Shown: positions 34,566 through 46,779, numbered from the stretch's first letter. The stretch is DNA of 56,706 nucleotides from Batkoa obscura (GCA_030770535.1 JASVEC010000106.1:1-56706); one strand, 5' to 3'. Numbers and translations are program-made. The notes: generated from the sequence alone by a model not told the origin.

Positions 34566-36106
34566 TATATTTAAAAAGAATGGAAACCTGAATAAATATC
34601 TTTTATTGACTCTCAGTATAGAACGCATAAGCATCATTATATAGTGTGGTAAGTATTGGAGAGTTGCTAATATGATTAATATTGATACATTTGTGACTGC
34701 TGATCTTGAGAATATGTTTTTTAATGATAGAGTACATAAGTCATTTTCATTTTCAAATATCGAAAAGGCTTTAAAACAAATATTAAACTTATTTTTGTTA
34801 AGTAATAATAAGTTATATTTTAAGATAATTTTAAAAAATATATGTTTATAAAATTATAATATAGATTAATAAATATTTGAGTCTTAAACACATTTGAAAG
34901 ATCTAATAAAAGTTTTTACTGATAAAAAAATCAAAATTAAAATATTACTTACTATTTTAGATAAAATAAAGTTGATATCAAAAAACTGTTTTTTTATTTA
35001 TCTAATATATACATAATACTAAGCCATCATCATCATATTGCACCCCTTTTCTTTTGCTTTAAAATTTAAAATTTAAAATAAAATATATCTGTAAACTGTA
35101 CTGTGTGTAACCTTAGTTTTTAGCTAAAAAGTTTAGGATGTTTTTTTACAGCCTCTGTTGTTTTAGTGTCAACAACATGATTGATCAGGTTATAAGTGTT
35201 ATCAATTTAAAATGAGAATCATAATATCCATGACATTAAACTTTTCAAATTCTTATTTTTGAGTCTTTATTTTTTACCAAGCTTTAAAAAAATGTCACTT
35301 TACACTTATACCCAAAACGTATTTATATTTATTATTAGTTTCAAATTCTTGATGGTTAACTTCATTAAATTCTTAATGTAATTCAATAGTCGGAGTAAAA
35401 AAAATCCTTACACTACATAATACATTTCAAAATGAATTTAGCCAGTTTACAGTACTGGGGGCCATGTATTAATATTCACTTACTCTAAATACCGCACAGT
35501 TTTAGTTTTAAAGATGAGAGAGCTATATTAATATGAATTGTTTTTCTTAAAGAATGATTATTTGTAAATTAAATATCTAAAAACGTTGATTCAATGTAAA
35601 CAAAAAATCGTCTTGATTTTGTAATATTATTAAAAGTAATAAATTTAAGTTATTCAAATAAAGTCGATTGAATAAACGTTTAATCATTTTCAAGGTCAGG
35701 TTTTTTCGTCTATAAACTTTATAATATTATATATATTCTACTAGGTTATAATACATTTATGTATTAATTCTTTTGAGTTCTGAATTGCTATTAATTTCGA
35801 AAAAAACTTCCCAGATAGATATCTATCTATACTTCGTTATTTATTGGAACTAAGTAATTTTAATTATTTGTAACAATATTTAGCTAAAATGTCCACATGT
35901 TAATGATATTAGAAATAACTTTTTACAATTAAAAATTAAATTCATGTTTTTTTGATGAATCTTTAAGTTCCTTTTAAAATTATTTCCATATCCTCTCTTC
36001 TGTTTTATTGCCAATTAATACCATATCATCAGCCGTCAAGTGGTTTATCTAAACTGAATATACTTGTACCTAACCTCCCCATTTTAAAGTTCAATTTAAC
36101 AATGTA

Positions 36107-36585
36107 TCAATCAACATAATCGATCACAATAGGGGTAGCGAGATCCTCCTGCTCCAGTCCATATATTGATATTGGAGTATACTCATCGATATGGCCATAA
36201 AAAGCTTTGGTTTTATAGTTTCTATGTGTAAAACAAGCTAATAAATTTCTAGATTATGAATTCTCGCAAAGTTTAAGCCTTAAGCTTTAATTAAAGATTC
36301 CCTAAGTTTACAGAATGTTAACCTCAGAAATATCTAAAGAAATAATAATGGATTTGTTTTGATATTTAAATGCATTTATTATATAATCAATCATAAAATT
36401 AAAATTGCTCAATGAATGAATTTTCCCTTTTTGGTAAATAAACAAAATTTGTATAAAAATATCCCCTCTCGATTGTTGAACGAAATACTTTGAGGGATCT
36501 CTCCTATTGACTAAAACTGAAAACAATAATTTTAAAAGGGTTTCTAATAAAGCTATTAGTCTAAAGCAATTTGTTACACATCCAA
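36107..36585 (-). CDS. C-terminal part of an unknown gene inside the repeat island
   Basis: Two exons, 36312-36585 and 36107-36221, are joined by a 90-base GT-AG intron in phase and give at least 128 aa with one stop at 36107-36109. The protein has hydrophobic LIALLETLLKLLFSVLV, then NRRDPSKYFVQQSRGDIFIQ, and ends EYTPISIYGLEQEDLATPIV then IDYVD. The last exon is richer in G and C than its surroundings, and both frames are clean, which argues for a real gene or a recent remnant. The acceptor before 36585 implies an upstream exon, but none could be recognised. The family is unknown. Confidence 0.5.
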
Positions 36586-37507
36586 CTAAATTTTATCTTT
36601 CATGTATGGGCTAATTTCTAACTTTTTTATAAATTGTATTTGGAAAGTACTTCTATTTTATTATATTAATTGATTAAACCAAGTTTGATAAAGTACACTA
36701 TTTGAATACTCTTTTCCAAAACACTATTTCAAAAATGGTTGTAAATTTTCTTTATTACGGATGTTTAGCTTTATCACATTTGTAAATAGTCTATAAGTTG
36801 TTTTACAAAAAGGTCTTGGGCTTTAATATGAAATTTTCTTTAAGTGAATTCTACAGTGTTTTACTAAAAGCTATAAAGCATGTATATTATATCAAAAAAG
36901 ATAATCGTATTACAATTTACAATTAATGTCTATCAATGTCCTGTGGTATTTATTTGTTTCAATTTCTTGCTATGTTTAAATTTTGTCTAATGTATGTACT
37001 TTCCCATTTCTATTATAAAACAATGATGTTCGCTAAATTTTGTATATAATTAATTGAACTTGCTTTGTTTATTTTAGTCTTTTAATATGTTAATGATTCT
37101 GTGGTTTCTTTCTTTTTTGCTCTACTGGTTTTATTGTATTGGCTATCGTTTTACTCTACTATTATATTTGAAAGTTCAATCCAGTTTATATTATAGAGCA
37201 CTTTCCGACTTTTTATCACTTATATCCCCTTGAGTATAATATTGAACTTTTCTCAACTAATTCCTTTCTAAAAGTTGACTCAAACCAACCCCCATGGTAA
37301 GTCTAAAATACATATTAACATATTTGATGAAAAGTGTTCATACCATTTTGTTAATTGTAGCTTTATAAATAGATACTTATTTAAATTTTCATACACTAGA
37401 CCACAATCTATTAAACTCTTAGATTAGGAAAATAGTACATTAAAAATTAACCTTTTTAGTTATAAAGTTGATTAATTTAATAAGCAATATTCAATATGTA
37501 GGGTATA

Positions 37508-38874
37508 ATATATCTGAATTTGGTTTCATTATTTTATCCAATTTTTAAATATTTTCTATTTTGTTTTAAAAACTTTGCTTAAAATTCTATAAAATCAAAT
37601 TTTGTTATCAAAACAAAAGTATCCGGGGATACAGCTCTAAATCATTATATTATAGCTTATACTGGAGGTTAGTTATTTCTAATAGATGAGGCTGTATTTT
37701 TGTGCTTAAGAATTTTACCAACAAATTTTTCACTCAAATAGCACTTAAAAGATGAAAAAGTGATGAAGCCAAAAAAAGCATCCCCAGAGAGATCTTAAAT
37801 ATCCACACCATTATAAACCTTTATTGGGAAATATTTATTGTTGGTTAGCAAATACCTGAACGAGGGGAAGTAATTAGTCCTAGAGCTATGATTAACTATC
37901 CCGATGTAGTGCAACCAATATAATAACAGTTTTTACTTAATATTATAGCTAACTGCTTAGTAAATATCGATAATTTTAAATTCTTTGTTATTTTTGTAGG
38001 GTTAAGAAGCTGGGATTGATCTTTTAATTTTTCTGTTTTACATAAACTCTATAACTTTAATTGGAACTATATCGCTTTTTTTGATGTATCAGATACCGGA
38101 TAACAATGTAGTTTATTGTTATGTTTAATAAAGTGTAAATACTTCTTAATCCCCTGCATCTTTATTACTCTTTTTGTATTTCTGTTTCTTTTATACTTTT
38201 TAAAAATTATATCTGTTTTCCCATCATCAACGGTCGAGTTATTAATTTTATTATGCTCGCAAATAAAAGCCTCAAATCTTGAAACTAATCAATTGATATC
38301 TTCTATTTTACCTAATGCTTCAAAACTACTTTTCCATTTTGAAAGGTTCCCAAAATGTCCATCAACTATACTTTTTCTATGATGCTCAGCAAAAAAATTA
38401 AGACCAATATTTAAACTACTATTTATTTTATGAATTTCTTTAAATATATAGTGTAGAAACTCTTGGGATCTAAAACGATTTCCTGTATCTGCCCATATAT
38501 TGATTTTTGTAAACTTTTTAAATAAAAGCTGTGTAGAGATTAAATCGACTAAACAATTTCCTGTATATATGATCGTCCTAATTAATCTCAGAATTTACTT
38601 AGAAGTTAATCCAAACTCTAAGATTTTAAATCTACGTCTTTAACGCGACAGTTAAATTTAAAAAGCCTAAATTAAATCTCTTTATTTAAAACCTATTTTA
38701 ATTGTTTCCTTCTCTTAAATAGTTAATTTTTCTAACTATATGTTTTATGTTATTTCTGTTAAATGTTTAATAAGTCTATTTATATAAGTATGTAGTTGTA
38801 TATTATACATTTGTTAAACATTTGACAGGAATAACATAAAACATATAGTTGGAAAAATCAATTTGGACAACCCC
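37508..38874 (-). mobile_element. Element B copy B4 (rearranged)
   Basis: Left part from about 37508 (CTGAATTTGGTTTCATTATT) with a nested MITE (A32). A transposase core at 38110-38560 is nearly identical to the other copies. After 38570 comes about 200 bases of the element's right-end region in inverted orientation, then a shorter right end in normal orientation to ACAACCCC at 38867-38874. At the position where other copies have the TGA after GDC, B4 has TTA (Leu, 38550-38552); the second TGA (38289-38291) is present. Confidence 0.82.
37688..37785 (+). mobile_element. MITE-A copy A32 inside B4
   Basis: Forward full-length copy nested in Element B. Confidence 0.85.
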
Positions 38875-39203
38875 AAATAGTTATTTATAAAAATAGCTAG
38901 ACAGATCCTAGATAGCTTATTAAGTTTATTTAGATTTTAATAATCTTTACTTAATCTGCATACTATAACTAAAGCCTATAATTTTATAATTTTAAAGCCT
39001 ATTTAGCCAAATAGCTTTCTTCATTCAGCATTATAATTAAATATAGTTTATTTTAGAGAAACATGGTTGATCATAAAAATAGTGTTGTAGAATATATAGT
39101 TTAAATACTTTTATAGTATGAATAATTGAAAAGTGTTTTTTTCTGCTATAGTATGATTTTTTTATGTGTTTCAATAAAGTTTTAAAAGTATGAGCTATTA
39201 TAT

Positions 39204-39301
39204 GGTGATGTTTTTGATTTCATTACTTTTCCATCTTTTAAAAGCGCCCTATTTGAGCGGAAAAATTGTTAGCAAAATTCCTAAACAAAAAGATACATCC
39301 C
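39204..39301 (-). mobile_element. MITE-A copy A33
   Basis: Reverse full-length copy flanked by ATAT on both sides. Confidence 0.9.
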
Positions 39302-39824
39302 GATATATTTGTAATTACTGTCATCAAGTTAACAAAACACTTTTAGCTGCAGTTAAAATAACATTGGTATACAAGGAAAAAGGCTTTGAAAAGCTTAAAA
39401 ACATTAATACCTAGGGACATTAAACAGTTTATTAATGCTTGATTTTTTTCTTTAATAATTGAAATAATAGAATGGCTTAAGTTTAAAAAACCCTTTGTAA
39501 ATCTTTGGCAATAATTTATTAATCTAAGGAATACTTGGATTTCTATTATAAGTAAAAACTCTTTTATTCCATCTGATTTATTGGAAACAAAGGCTAAACT
39601 TTCACCAAAGACCTAAAATAACCTAAAAATTCCAGGCTAATTTAAAAAAAATGAATCATTTGGTTCTAATTTTAAGTTAGCTTGACAAGGCTATTTAAAT
39701 GCTACTTTAGGCTCAGGTTAAGTAATCTATGGAAGTCTCTAAAAACACGTTCAAGTTATTTAAGTAACTTGATATATAGAAACTTGAAATCATTTAATAT
39801 ATTATCTATAAGATATTAAAATAT

Positions 39825-39919
39825 GGGGGTGTTTTTTTGACTTCACTTTTTCCATTTTTTAAACGCCATTTGAACAGAAAAATTCTTAGTAAAATCCTTA
39901 AACGTAAAAATACATCTCC
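39825..39919 (-). mobile_element. MITE-A copy A34
   Basis: Reverse full-length copy flanked by ATAT on both sides. Confidence 0.9.
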
Positions 39920-40160
39920 ATATAGCAAAAGCATTTAAAAGGCCTTATAGCATCTTAGCTGGTTAAAATAGCCTTTTGAAAGCAATTAAAGTGAATTTCT
40001 ACCTTAAGTTCAGACTGAGATTCATAATATATTTTAATTGTAACAGATAATAAATTCCATACATACATTTTATCTTTAGTGTTGGCAGAGATAGCTAATT
40101 TTTTTTAGCAATTTATAATAAAATTGAGATTCTTCGCCTTGGTTCAGATGTTTAATAGTA

Positions 40161-40220
40161 GGAATGTTTTTTTGACTTCATTCTTTTTTCCATTTTTAAG
40201 CAGTATTTAAGCGGAGAATT
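40161..40220 (-). mobile_element. MITE-A half A35
   Basis: Reverse right half (GGAATGTTTTTTTGACTTC to GCGGAGAATT), fused directly to A36. Confidence 0.75.
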
Positions 40221-40221
40221 T

Positions 40222-40270
40222 GGGGATGTATTATGTTTAAGAATTTTACTACCAATTTTTCCACTCAATA
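40222..40270 (+). mobile_element. MITE-A half A36
   Basis: Forward left half (GGGGATGTATTATGTTTAAG to CCACTCAATA); with A35 it looks like one element whose second half is flipped. Confidence 0.75.
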
Positions 40271-40797
40271 AGCAAAGTTTAGTTATTAAGGGCTTTTTCA
40301 TAAACTTGAGATTTTTTTAGTATTGTTTTTCGTATAAACTATATCAACTTATTGACTTCTAAAAATGTTGATGTTTTTTAGTAGTATTAGCAAGCAATGA
40401 CTCAATAGTCTTATTTATTTTATTATTTGAAATTTTAGGCATAATTAGAGGTCTCAATTATAAAATACTTTTTATATTGTATATAAAGATAAAACTCTTT
40501 AAGTGTACCCATAATAAGATTTTAGTCTAGTACTACTTATGATTTAGCTGATATTAGTAAATTTTTAGAGAAAATAATAAAAGTTTCAGACTACCTTGTA
40601 TGCTATATCTGGATATTGATAAACCATAGATTATAATATGCAAAAAGTAATACTAACTAATTTGTTATTAATTTAATAGCTTATTATATAGTATTCAAAG
40701 GTTTTATTGATTATAATGTTAATAGCTGAGTTCCTTTAGCTTATTGTAGTATATTAAAGTAAATTGACCTAACACTTTTAAGATGTTTTAATTATAT

Positions 40798-40895
40798 GGG
40801 GGTGTTTTTTTTTGACTTCTTTATTTTTCTATCTTTTAAGCGCTATTTAAGCGGAAAAATTGGTAGTAAAATTGTTGGACATAACAATACACCCC
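40798..40895 (-). mobile_element. MITE-A copy A37
   Basis: Reverse full-length copy flanked by ATAT on both sides. Confidence 0.9.
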
Positions 40896-41163
40896 ATATA
40901 ATAGTTGGGAACTATGTTTTATAAAGAATTTAGTATCTAAAAGGAAGTCGTAATTTTTGCTTTCTAATATTATTACTCGAAAAGCTAAAACTAGCTTTTC
41001 AAACTTAACAAAAACTGATAAATATGCCTTTTCTTTTAATGCTCTATCAAACGATTTAGTATAAAATTGATAAAGGGTTTATTATTTAATGATATATATA
41101 TTTTTATAAATTACCATATTAATCTAAATATAATTAGTAGAATTAGCTTTAGCATCAAAATCT

Positions 41164-41256
41164 GGAGATGTTTTTTGATTTCATTGTTTTTCCATTTTTA
41201 AGCACTATTTGAGTGGGAAGATTATTAGTAAAATTCTTACACAAAAAAGCACTCCC
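41164..41256 (-). mobile_element. MITE-A copy A38
   Basis: Reverse copy; flanks ATCT and ATTA. Confidence 0.85.
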
Positions 41257-41816
41257 ATTATCAAAAGGATGTCTATTTGAATTCTAGTAGTTTTTGATAA
41301 TATTTTTAAATATGATTTCCAAATTTAATTCTTTAATTAAGACCTTGTTTAGGGGAATTAAGATAAATGGTATTAATCAAGTACTAATATATATTTTTAG
41401 TTTATTTTATATAGAAAACAGTTTAAACAAATCAATAGTTAAATATAAAGTTTGGCAATCTCATTTATTAAAATAGAGTCAGAAGCATTAATAAAGTTAT
41501 TAAACAACTTATTATTAGAGTTGATAAACTTCTTAATGCTATTATTATCAATACCATTATAATTAAAGTGGTTAGTTAAGGTTACTTTCATTAAGACATC
41601 TCCTATTATAAGTATTTTTTAAAAAATAGTATTTAAAAATACTGCTTTCTAGTTTTAATTTAGTATAACTAGTATCAGTGTCTCTGTTTATCATAGTTCT
41701 ATAGCATCTAGTAAATACCTGGGATTTATAATAGTTAGCATAATGTTTGTTAAGTGGTGGCAAAGCAATAGGAGTATTTATTATCATTTATTTTTTTATT
41801 TATATAATTAGTATAT

Positions 41817-44196
41817 GGGGTTGTCTGAATTAGTTTCATTATTTTATCCAATTTTTGAAAAATGTTGTATTTTAAAAACTTCGCTTAAAATTCTATAAAA
41901 TCATATCTTTATTAAAATGAAAGTACCCGGACACAGTTCTAAATCATTACATTATAGTTTATACTATAAGTTAGTTGAATTTCTACTAGATCTTAAATAC
42001 GTGTTCTTATAAAACTTTATTGAGAAATATTTATTATCAACTGCTTTATAATCAACCATTGGAGATTTGTTATCAAACAAATAAACTATTTTAATGTTAT
42101 AATTACATTATTAATATATTCCCAAGTTAATAAATAGCTGGCATGGGAGGGAGTGATTAGCCCCAAAACTATAATTAACCTTCCCTATATAGTACAAGTA
42201 ATAATAATATTTACATATTATTACAATTACTTGTTCCTTGAGTATTATTCAACAAACTACTTTACCTGCTTAGTAAATATCAAAAGTTTTTAATTCAGTT
42301 ATTTTCGCAAGGTAAACTGGGATTGATCTTTTAATTTTTCTGTTTTACATAAACTCTATAACTTTAATTGGAACTATATCGCTTTTTTTGATGTATCAGA
42401 TACCGGATAACAATGTAGTTTATTGTTATGTTTAATAAAGTGTAAATACTTCTTAATCCCCTGCATCTTTATTACTCTTTTTGTATTTCTGTTTCTTTTA
42501 TACTTTTTAAAAATCATATCTGTTTTCCCATTTTACTAACAGTCGAGTTATTAATTTTATTATGCTCGCAAATAAAAGCCTCAAATCTTGAAACTAATCA
42601 ATTGATATCTTCTATTTTACCTAATGCTTCAAAACTACTTTTCCATTTTGAAAGGTTCCCAAAATGTCCATCAACTATACTTTTTCTATGATGCTCAGCA
42701 AAAAAATTAAGACCAATATTTAAACTACTGTTTATTTTATGGATTTCTTTAAATATATAGTGTAGAAACTCTTGGGATCTAAAATGATTTCCTGTATCTG
42801 CCCATATATTAATTTTTGTAAACTTTTTAAATAAAAGCTCTGTAGAGGTTAAATCAATTCAACAGTCTCCTGCATATGCTGAATCATGATTCAATATTTC
42901 AGATAAATAATCAAAGTAAACTTTGCCTATTGTTTTATCATCTTTTAAATATAATACTCCAAAACCTAATACTGATATAGCTTGTTTATTATAATGATCT
43001 AGATTTATTGAATCTGGTCTTGTTCCTATTTCCATATTTTTTAAAATCTAAAACTATTATACAACTTTTGTTATTTAATTTTTTGATAGTTTCATTAAAT
43101 GTGTTTTTTTGAGTATCAACACATAATTTATGTAATTTATATAATTTTTCTTCTTCGTTGAAAACTTCTTGTATCTCTGCTTTGTTTTTTGCTGTATTTA
43201 CTTTATTTTCAAATAACTTTTTCTAACTGTATACTGAGCACATATATTACATAGATCCGTTTTTCTTGCTGGATTTTTGAAATTACCTGGTATATATTTA
43301 AAGAACGTTGACCTAGCTACTGCTTTATCTCTTAGATCATTCAAATATTTACTGTATATCATCCTTCTACTTTTATTTAATATATATATTATCTGATGAA
43401 TATTTACTATCGTTATTTTTTTTATTAAATCTTGATGAAATAGTTGAATCATATAGTAAATATTGTATAATAGTTTCAATTTGGTCATCTTTAGTTTTTT
43501 TTGTATTTTTAACAATAGGTTGTAATGTTGATATTTTATTATTATTATTTATTTTTGAATAATCATTTTGATTTCTGTTTATATTAAACCCAAAACTCTT
43601 ACATTCATCAAAAGAATATACTGAAGCTATAGTTGATAATAACTCTACTTGCTGGTTTTTGTTTCCTGTTTCCCTTAAAGCACTAATTTTATACATTACT
43701 TGATCAAGTTTATTATTATTATCGATAGTAAACTTTGATAATATATCTTTTCTTTGTTTGTTTTATTATAAGATTCCATAAACCTTGGGTTGTTATAAGT
43801 AGCTCTTAAAATTGATGTAAATGAATTACAATGTTTATATTGTGTACTCCTCCCTATCGTATTGAAATTTTCAAAAATTCCATTTCGAAGTTTAGTTATG
43901 AAAGTCTCCATTTTATTTTTATTTTGACAAAAAATAAAGTCAAATAAGTGTATTTATATAATTATATAATCATATAGTTATATATTATATATCTATTAAA
44001 TACCTAACAGAACTAACATAAAATATATAGTTAGGAAAATTAGCTATTTAAGAAAAGGAAACAATCAAAATAAGTTTTAAATAGAGACATTTAATTTTAG
44101 GCTTTTTAGATTTAACCGTTATATTTGGACGCAAACTTGAAATTTTAATTTTGGATTAATTTCTAAGTAGATTCTAAAACCAATTAGGACAGCCCC
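41817..44196 (-). mobile_element. Element B copy B5 (both ends clear)
   Basis: A 2380-base copy flanked by ATAT at 41813-41816 and 44197-44200. Termini are GGGGTTGTCTGAATTAG and (reverse) GGGGCTGTCCTAATTGG. It lacks the nested MITE, so it keeps the empty site at about 42410-42420. Transposase pieces on the minus strand lie at 43696-43911, 43373-43696 and 43198-43515 and continue to about 42350. In-frame TGA codons are at 42859-42861 and 42598-42600. Nearly identical to B3 over its left 1.9 kb. Confidence 0.92.
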
Positions 44197-44200
44197 ATAT

Positions 44201-44370
44201 GGAGATGTATTTTTTGGCTTCAGTACTTTTTCCATTTTTAAATGGGAATATATTTTTTTATTTAAAGATTTTACTAGCAACTTTCCCACTTAAACAGTGC
44301 TTTAAAAATGAAAAAGCGATCAAATCAAAAGAAACATCACCAAATGTTATTTGAGCGGAAAATTTGTTAT
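44201..44370 (-). mobile_element. MITE-A copy A39, split by another MITE
   Basis: A reverse copy starts directly after the right ATAT of B5. It is interrupted at 44244-44341 by A40 and resumes with TTATTTGAGCGGAAAATTTG; its far end is lost. Confidence 0.8.
44244..44341 (+). mobile_element. MITE-A copy A40 nested in A39
   Basis: Forward copy inserted in the centre of A39 with AAAT repeated on both sides (44240-44243 and 44342-44345). Confidence 0.85.
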
Positions 44371-44498
44371 ATTTTAATAAAACTTTCAAGTTTGCTTTTA
44401 TTTTAACTTTGAAATTATAGTTATCTATAAATACTTTTTTAGAAAAGTTTCAGTTATTGGATAAGTTATTAAATAAAATCGTACATTAAGGAAGTTTC

Positions 44499-44622
44499 AT
44501 GAAATATTGCTTTGTCAGCTCTATGATTGGCTATAACATAATTAGTTAAGTCGTTGTATTTTGAAGTTCAGGTATATCAGTCCCAAGCTTTTGTTTTGAT
44601 TTACTATGAGAATTTCTATCAT
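44499..44622 (-). mobile_element. LTR fossil fragment, 3' part
   Basis: Matches the 3' portion of the LTR-like unit at 29755-30219 and ends at MITE-A copy A41. Its partner portion lies at 45249-45580 in the opposite orientation. Old and broken. Confidence 0.5.
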
Positions 44623-44624
44623 AT

Positions 44625-44723
44625 GGGGATGTATTTTTATGTTTAAGAATTTTACTAACAAATTTTCCGCTTAAATAATGCTTAAAAAATGAAAAAAATA
44701 ATGAAGTCAAAAAAAACACTCCC
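44625..44723 (+). mobile_element. MITE-A copy A41
   Basis: Full-length forward copy flanked by ATAT; it forms one boundary of a probable inversion with A43. Confidence 0.92.
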
Positions 44724-44994
44724 ATATTTATAATTTAAGCAATATTATAAAAGCGCTGTCCTTGATATTGAACATTAAGTTATAAACATTGTAGCTTCAT
44801 TTGCTTAGTACAACTAGATAACAAGGCAAAAAAACCGTTATAAGATCTAATACCGAGTAGTATAACGTTATATACTTTGTACTGGAATTGACTTAAATAA
44901 TTTTCCTAATAATAATAACAAAAATAAGTTGTTGCATAATGCTTTTTAAATTACTTAATATACATTTTATAAGCAATTTTCATTTTTACTATAT

Positions 44995-45093
44995 GGGGAT
45001 GTATTTTTGTGTTTAAGAGTTTTACTAAAAAAAATTTCCACTCAAATAGTGCTTAAAAGACCGAAAGAGTAATGAAGCCAAAAAAGCATCCCC
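44995..45093 (+). mobile_element. MITE-A copy A42
   Basis: Full-length forward copy flanked by ATAT on both sides. Confidence 0.92.
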
Positions 45094-45248
45094 ATATATA
45101 ATCTAAGTTAATTTTAATTTTTTATCGAATCCAGATAAAATTACTGCTATTACTTTTATTAAACGCTTAAAAGTTTATCTTATTTCTAATAACTGGACCT
45201 ATAAATATCGTTTTTAATAGGTGTTAAGTTAATTACAAATAAACAAAC

Positions 45249-45580
45249 TGTGGAATCTGGTACTCAGTGGTTAGAGTCAAAAGCAAAAGCAGCTCTTTGT
45301 TTGATTAAACTAGTCGTAAGTCCAAAGATCTTAGTTTATATGACTAAGATGGGCCTAAATTATGAGGAACAGCACTTAGTAGGCTACAAAATATAAGACA
45401 AGTATAATAAATAATACTAATGTAAAACCTACATAAGATACTATCAGAAAGATTTAGTGGCTTTATTAGAGGTACAATATAGAGGGTAATTCAGTTAAAA
45501 GTCTCGAGTTACTACGTTCTAAAATCTCTTTTATACTTCATGGATATCAAAACGGGGGAGATAATGTCCCTCGGAATCAT
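45249..45580 (+). mobile_element. LTR fossil fragment, 5' part
   Basis: Starts TGTGGAATCTGGTACTCAG and follows the LTR-like unit until it meets MITE-A copy A43. Old and broken. Confidence 0.5.
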
Positions 45581-45582
45581 AT

Positions 45583-45680
45583 GGGAGTGTTTTTTTTGAC
45601 TTCATTATTTTTTTCATTTTTTAAGCATTATTAAGCGGAAAATTTGTTAGTAAAATTCTTAAACATAAAAATACATCCCC
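45583..45680 (-). mobile_element. MITE-A copy A43
   Basis: Full-length reverse copy flanked by ATAT; second boundary of the probable inversion. Confidence 0.92.
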
Positions 45681-45744
45681 ATATTATATTTTAAAATATT
45701 TTTATAGTTTAAAAGTCTAAATTAAAGTGCTGAAACAGTAATAT

Positions 45745-45816
45745 GGGATGTATTTCTTTGCTTGACAATCTTACAGTAATCTTTCCGCTCAAATAGAGCT
45801 TAAAAAATATATCCTC
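45745..45816 (+). mobile_element. Short MITE-A copy A44
   Basis: Both ends present and the same internal part missing as in A18, about 72 bases. Confidence 0.75.
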
Positions 45817-46779
45817 ATATGTTCTTTTTTCAATACTTTATATACTATGCAATTCCCTTACAATTAGCTGCTGATTGCTTTTTATTTAATGCAATTCGTT
45901 TTTTTAAAACATTATTAAAATTAATGAGCTGGTTAACAATAGTTATTAAATCATTTGTCTGTTATAGATAGCTAAATCTTGTTTTAAAGCTAAAGTTTTG
46001 GTATTATTGATTGGTATAAATATAAAAAATTGCCTAACATAAGATAAATAATGATTATGCTTATTAATTCTAGTTATTAATAGTTCATTAAGCTTTGAAA
46101 AAGTAGTTCTCATTTTTTTTATTAATATTTATAGTTTTAATAATATGGGAATCTTAGTGAGTTTAAAATACAAAACAGTATCAAGCTAATATAACTCGGT
46201 TTTAAAATTTTTTACTTTTCTTACCAAGCCTTTGTAGATTTTATCGCTAATAGTGTCTTTAAGCTTTTGGTTAAATTTGTTTAATTTGTTAGCATGAGAT
46301 TCATTTAAAAAGGCAGTGGCACTATTATTTTAATTAATAATCATATCCAAAAATAAGCACAAGTAATTTAAGCACTGGAGTCGCTATTTTGGCACTGCTT
46401 TTGAATAGAAAAATCATTATTAAAAACATGCATAAGGATACCTTCATAAGTAGTTAGCTAGGTTTATAACATCAGAAAGTAGCTTCAGCTTAGTTTAAAG
46501 CATCAGTATTTATTTCTAGAGTGAAAATACTAGCTTCTTTATCATTATCACTACTTATATTATATTTAGTAATAGTTAATTGTTATCAGGAAAACACCTT
46601 AAGTCAAAAAATAAGGTATAAAGCTCTTATTGCCTATAGTTTGTAGATTAAAAAAAACTAAAAGCTCGAGGTGATTATTATATGGTAATAACTGTAAAAA
46701 AAGACACAAAAGCTACTTAACATAATTATAAAAGCTTTTCAAGTTATAAGCATCAAATATAAAAGTTGATATACATACC

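Noticed and set aside
34672-34851. 59-codon frame starting MINIDTFVTADLENM
   Set aside because: Short and isolated, with no splice partner or homology I can recognise; it could be a relic but evidence is too thin to list as a gene.
37165-37200. tRNA-like T-loop (GTTCAATCC)
   Set aside because: No matching acceptor stem, D arm or anticodon arm around it.
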